Assembly: GCF_019703515.2 (NCBI RefSeq)
Contig: NC_059365.1
Location: forward strand, 40,066,001 to 40,130,000
Origin: Myxocyprinus asiaticus
Taxonomy: Eukaryota; Chordata; Actinopteri; Cypriniformes; Catostomidae
Length of the DNA stretch: 64,000 nucleotides
Reading direction: 5' to 3'
Shown here: positions 62,257 through 64,000 of the stretch, one piece after another
How positions within the stretch are numbered: the stretch's first letter is position 1
How the letters are laid out: the number at the start of each line of letters is the position of its first letter
The notes under the pieces: generated by a model
What the model was told of the DNA's origin: nothing
What the model saw: the letters and a program-made list of their open reading frames with translations, nothing else
Databases searched by the model: none
Position numbers and translations under genes: made by a program

Positions 62257-63463
62257 TATCCAGTGCATTCAGAAAAGTATTCAGAGCCATTGATTTTTTT
62301 TTCACATTTTGTTATGTTGCAGCCTTATGCTAATATGCTTTAAATTATTTATTTTTCCACATCAATCTACACTCCATACCCCATAATGACAAGCAAAACC
62401 CAGATTTTTGATAACTTTGCAAATTTATTAGAAAGAAAAAACTGAAATATCACGTTGACATAAGTATTCAGACCCTTAACTCAATACTTTTTGGGTATGA
62501 AGCGACAAGCTTTTCACACCTGGATTTGGGGATTTTCTGCCATTCTTCTCTGCAGATCCTCTCAAGCTCTGTCAGGTTGGATGGGGACGTCAGGAGACAG
62601 ACATTTTCAGGTCTCTCCAGAGATGTTCGATTGGGTTCAAGTCCGGGCTCTGGCTGGGCCACTCAAGGACATTCACAGAGTTGTCCCTAAGCCACACTTG
62701 CATTGTCTTGGCTGTGTGCATAGAGTCATTATCCTGTTGGAAGGTTAACCTTCGGCCCACTCTGAGGTCCTGAGCGCTCTGGACCAGGTTATCATTAAGG
62801 AAATCTCTGTATTTTGCTGCGTTCAGCTTTCCTTCAACCCTGACCAGTCCCCCAATCCCTGCCGCTGAAAACACCCCACAGCATGATGCTACCACCACCA
62901 TGCTTCACTGTTGGGATGGTATTGCGCAGGTGATGAGCGGTGCCTGGTTTCCTCCAGACATGACGCTTGGAATTGAGGCCAAACTGTTCAATCTTTGTTT
63001 CATCAGACCAGAGAATCTTGTTTCTCACAGTGTGAGAGTCCTTTCAGTCTTCCATCTGGCCATGGCTTGGATTTTGCTCTGATATGCATTTTCAGCTGTG
63101 AGACCTTATATAGGCAGGTGTGTGCCTTTCCAAATCATGTCCAATCAATTGAATTTTCCACAGGTGGACTCCAGTAAAAGTGTAGGAACATCTCAAAGAT
63201 GATCCAGAGAAATGGGATGCACCTGAGCTAAATTTTAAGTGTCATAGCAAAGGGTCTGAATACTTATGTCAATGTGATATTTCAGTTTTTTCTTTTTAAT
63301 AAATTTGCAAAGTTATCAAAAATCTGGTTTTTGCTTTGTCATTATGGGGTATGGAGTGTAGATTGATGTGAAAAAAAATAATTTAAAGCATTTTAGCATA
63401 AGGCTGCAACATAACAAAATGTGAAAAAATGAAGGGGTCTGAATACTTTCTGAATGCATTGTA
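62257..63463 (-). mobile_element. Tc1-type transposon, internally deleted
   Basis: The ends CAGTGCATTCAGAAAAGTATTC and, inverted, CAATGCATTCAGAAAGTATTC are flanked by TA. Both subterminal regions carry the CCATAATGACAA(A/G)GCA segment. About 0.4 kb shorter than full-length relatives: the DNA-binding part of the transposase gene is missing near 63080-63180. Confidence 0.85.
62468..63028 (-). pseudogene. Tc1 transposase, catalytic half
   Basis: Read from 63028: [20 protein letters not shown] (first catalytic Asp intact), [18 protein letters not shown], then in another frame AAKYRDFLNDNLVQSAQDLR, LTFQQDNDSMHTAK (second Asp) and SPDLNPIEHLWRDLK (catalytic Glu). After a further frameshift comes LERICREEWQKIPKSRCEKL. 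All three acidic residues survive but not in one frame. Confidence 0.88.
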
Positions 63464-64000
63464 CATTTACTTGACAAGCAAAATGCCGTAATATAGTTTG
63501 TCTTGTTTTCAGAAATCTAACTAAATTTAGTGAGGTTTATGCTTAAAAAAATAAAATTTTATATATATATATATTGCAAATGGGGAAAGAAAAATAAACT
63601 TAATCCAAAGTTTGACAGAACCCCATTGGCAGATTTTTTAATTAATTTTTTAAGCATTTAAAACAAGAAAACTTTTATAGTGCTCGTAAACGCACTCACT
63701 GTTATGATCTCTTCTGAAATGCAAGAGGAGATGTGCGATTACTGGGGTCTAAACAGCATAGAAGACCATTTAAAGACCCTTTCACATGGAACGTGACGCG
63801 AATACTCGCTGTTAGCACATTCACTCCTTTACAGTAGGTGCCTCTCATGGACAGCCAATTTTACTCGGTACAGTAAGTGGCGCAATTTATTTTTCAGCTT
63901 TGTTGGTGCATGAATGTTCGCTCCCGGTGTGAAAGGCTCCATAGGAATCCATTGTTTGTATTGAAAATTTAAATTTGCGTGTGTGGTGAAAGGTCTTAAG
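63464..64000. other. bscl2 upstream side, MITE right half and unassigned sequence
   Basis: 63464-63680 is the right half of the MITE split by the Tc1. From 63760 to the end, CCCTTTCACATGGAACG and GTGAAAGGCTCC look like parts of another short repeat. No seipin exon 1 was found. Confidence 0.4.

Noticed and set aside
1..64000. CRISPR array, operon or prokaryotic defence system
   Set aside because: There are no regularly spaced short direct repeats with unique spacers; introns and fish transposons show that this is vertebrate DNA.

Overview
This window is teleost genomic DNA, most probably from a cyprinid-type fish. The evidence is vertebrate split genes with GT/AG introns and a very dense set of fish repeats. 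These include Sleeping Beauty-type and other Tc1 transposons, hAT and TTAA-flanked MITEs, a tRNA-derived SINE, L1- and L2-like LINEs, a Gypsy LTR element and a DIRS1-like tyrosine-recombinase retrotransposon. The background is AT-rich and intronic or intergenic. The only long GC-rich block is the DIRS element. There is no operon-like organisation, no CRISPR array and no rRNA. The species call is inference from repeat content.

Three host genes were assembled by hand from splice sites, phase and family motifs, all on the minus strand. (1) The right end, 61093 down to 55822, carries seven exons of bscl2 (seipin): ER-lumenal domain, second membrane span and acidic cytosolic tail. Its first exon or exons lie beyond the right edge. 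(2) Positions 43534 down to 28862 carry an apparently complete inositol-trisphosphate 3-kinase in seven coding exons (804+85+214+202+102+72+234 bp, 570 codons plus stop), with all three kinase signature motifs. (3) From about 20662 down to 1857 lies the 5' part of an nxf1-like mRNA-export-factor gene: four strong exons plus two weaker phase-compatible 5' exons. The remaining exons lie beyond the left edge. BSCL2 and NXF1 are also near neighbours on human chromosome 11q12, so part of an old linkage may be preserved.

Most of the rest is transposon-derived, often nested. From left to right: Tc1 relics (3.5-5.3 kb); a minus-strand L1 copy (5.3-9.3 kb) inside an 11.6-kb nxf1-like intron; hAT and TTAA-type MITEs (9.3-12.7 kb); Tc1 relics (14.5-15.9 kb); a hAT-like element hosting a foldback MITE and a tRNA-SINE (16.3-18.1 kb); a Sleeping Beauty-type Tc1 (18.2-19.7 kb); a LINE 3' end (19.7-20.2 kb); and a compound foldback element with a nested CAGTGGC-ended transposon (21.8-24.7 kb). 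Further MITEs lie at 26.8-28.5 kb. The 9.3-kb itpk intron (30.25-39.58 kb) contains a plus-strand L1 with a MITE inside ORF1, a scrambled Gypsy element (gag and protease), a mariner-like relic and a long-TIR TTAA element. Between itpk and bscl2 lie an L2-like LINE tail with a solo LTR, a hAT with a near-matching 8-bp duplication, a Tc1 MITE and the 6.3-kb DIRS element (48.76-55.07 kb) with inverted terminal repeats and an internal complementary region.

I did not find a convincing new biological system. The points most worth following up are the arginine-poor N-terminal region of the nxf1-like gene, the shortened calmodulin-binding segment of the kinase, the complete architecture of the DIRS copy, the spacer repeats shared by two L1 copies, an unclassified repeat family and an 87-bp near-perfect hairpin. 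All family assignments come from reading translated sequence against remembered family features; no database search was run.
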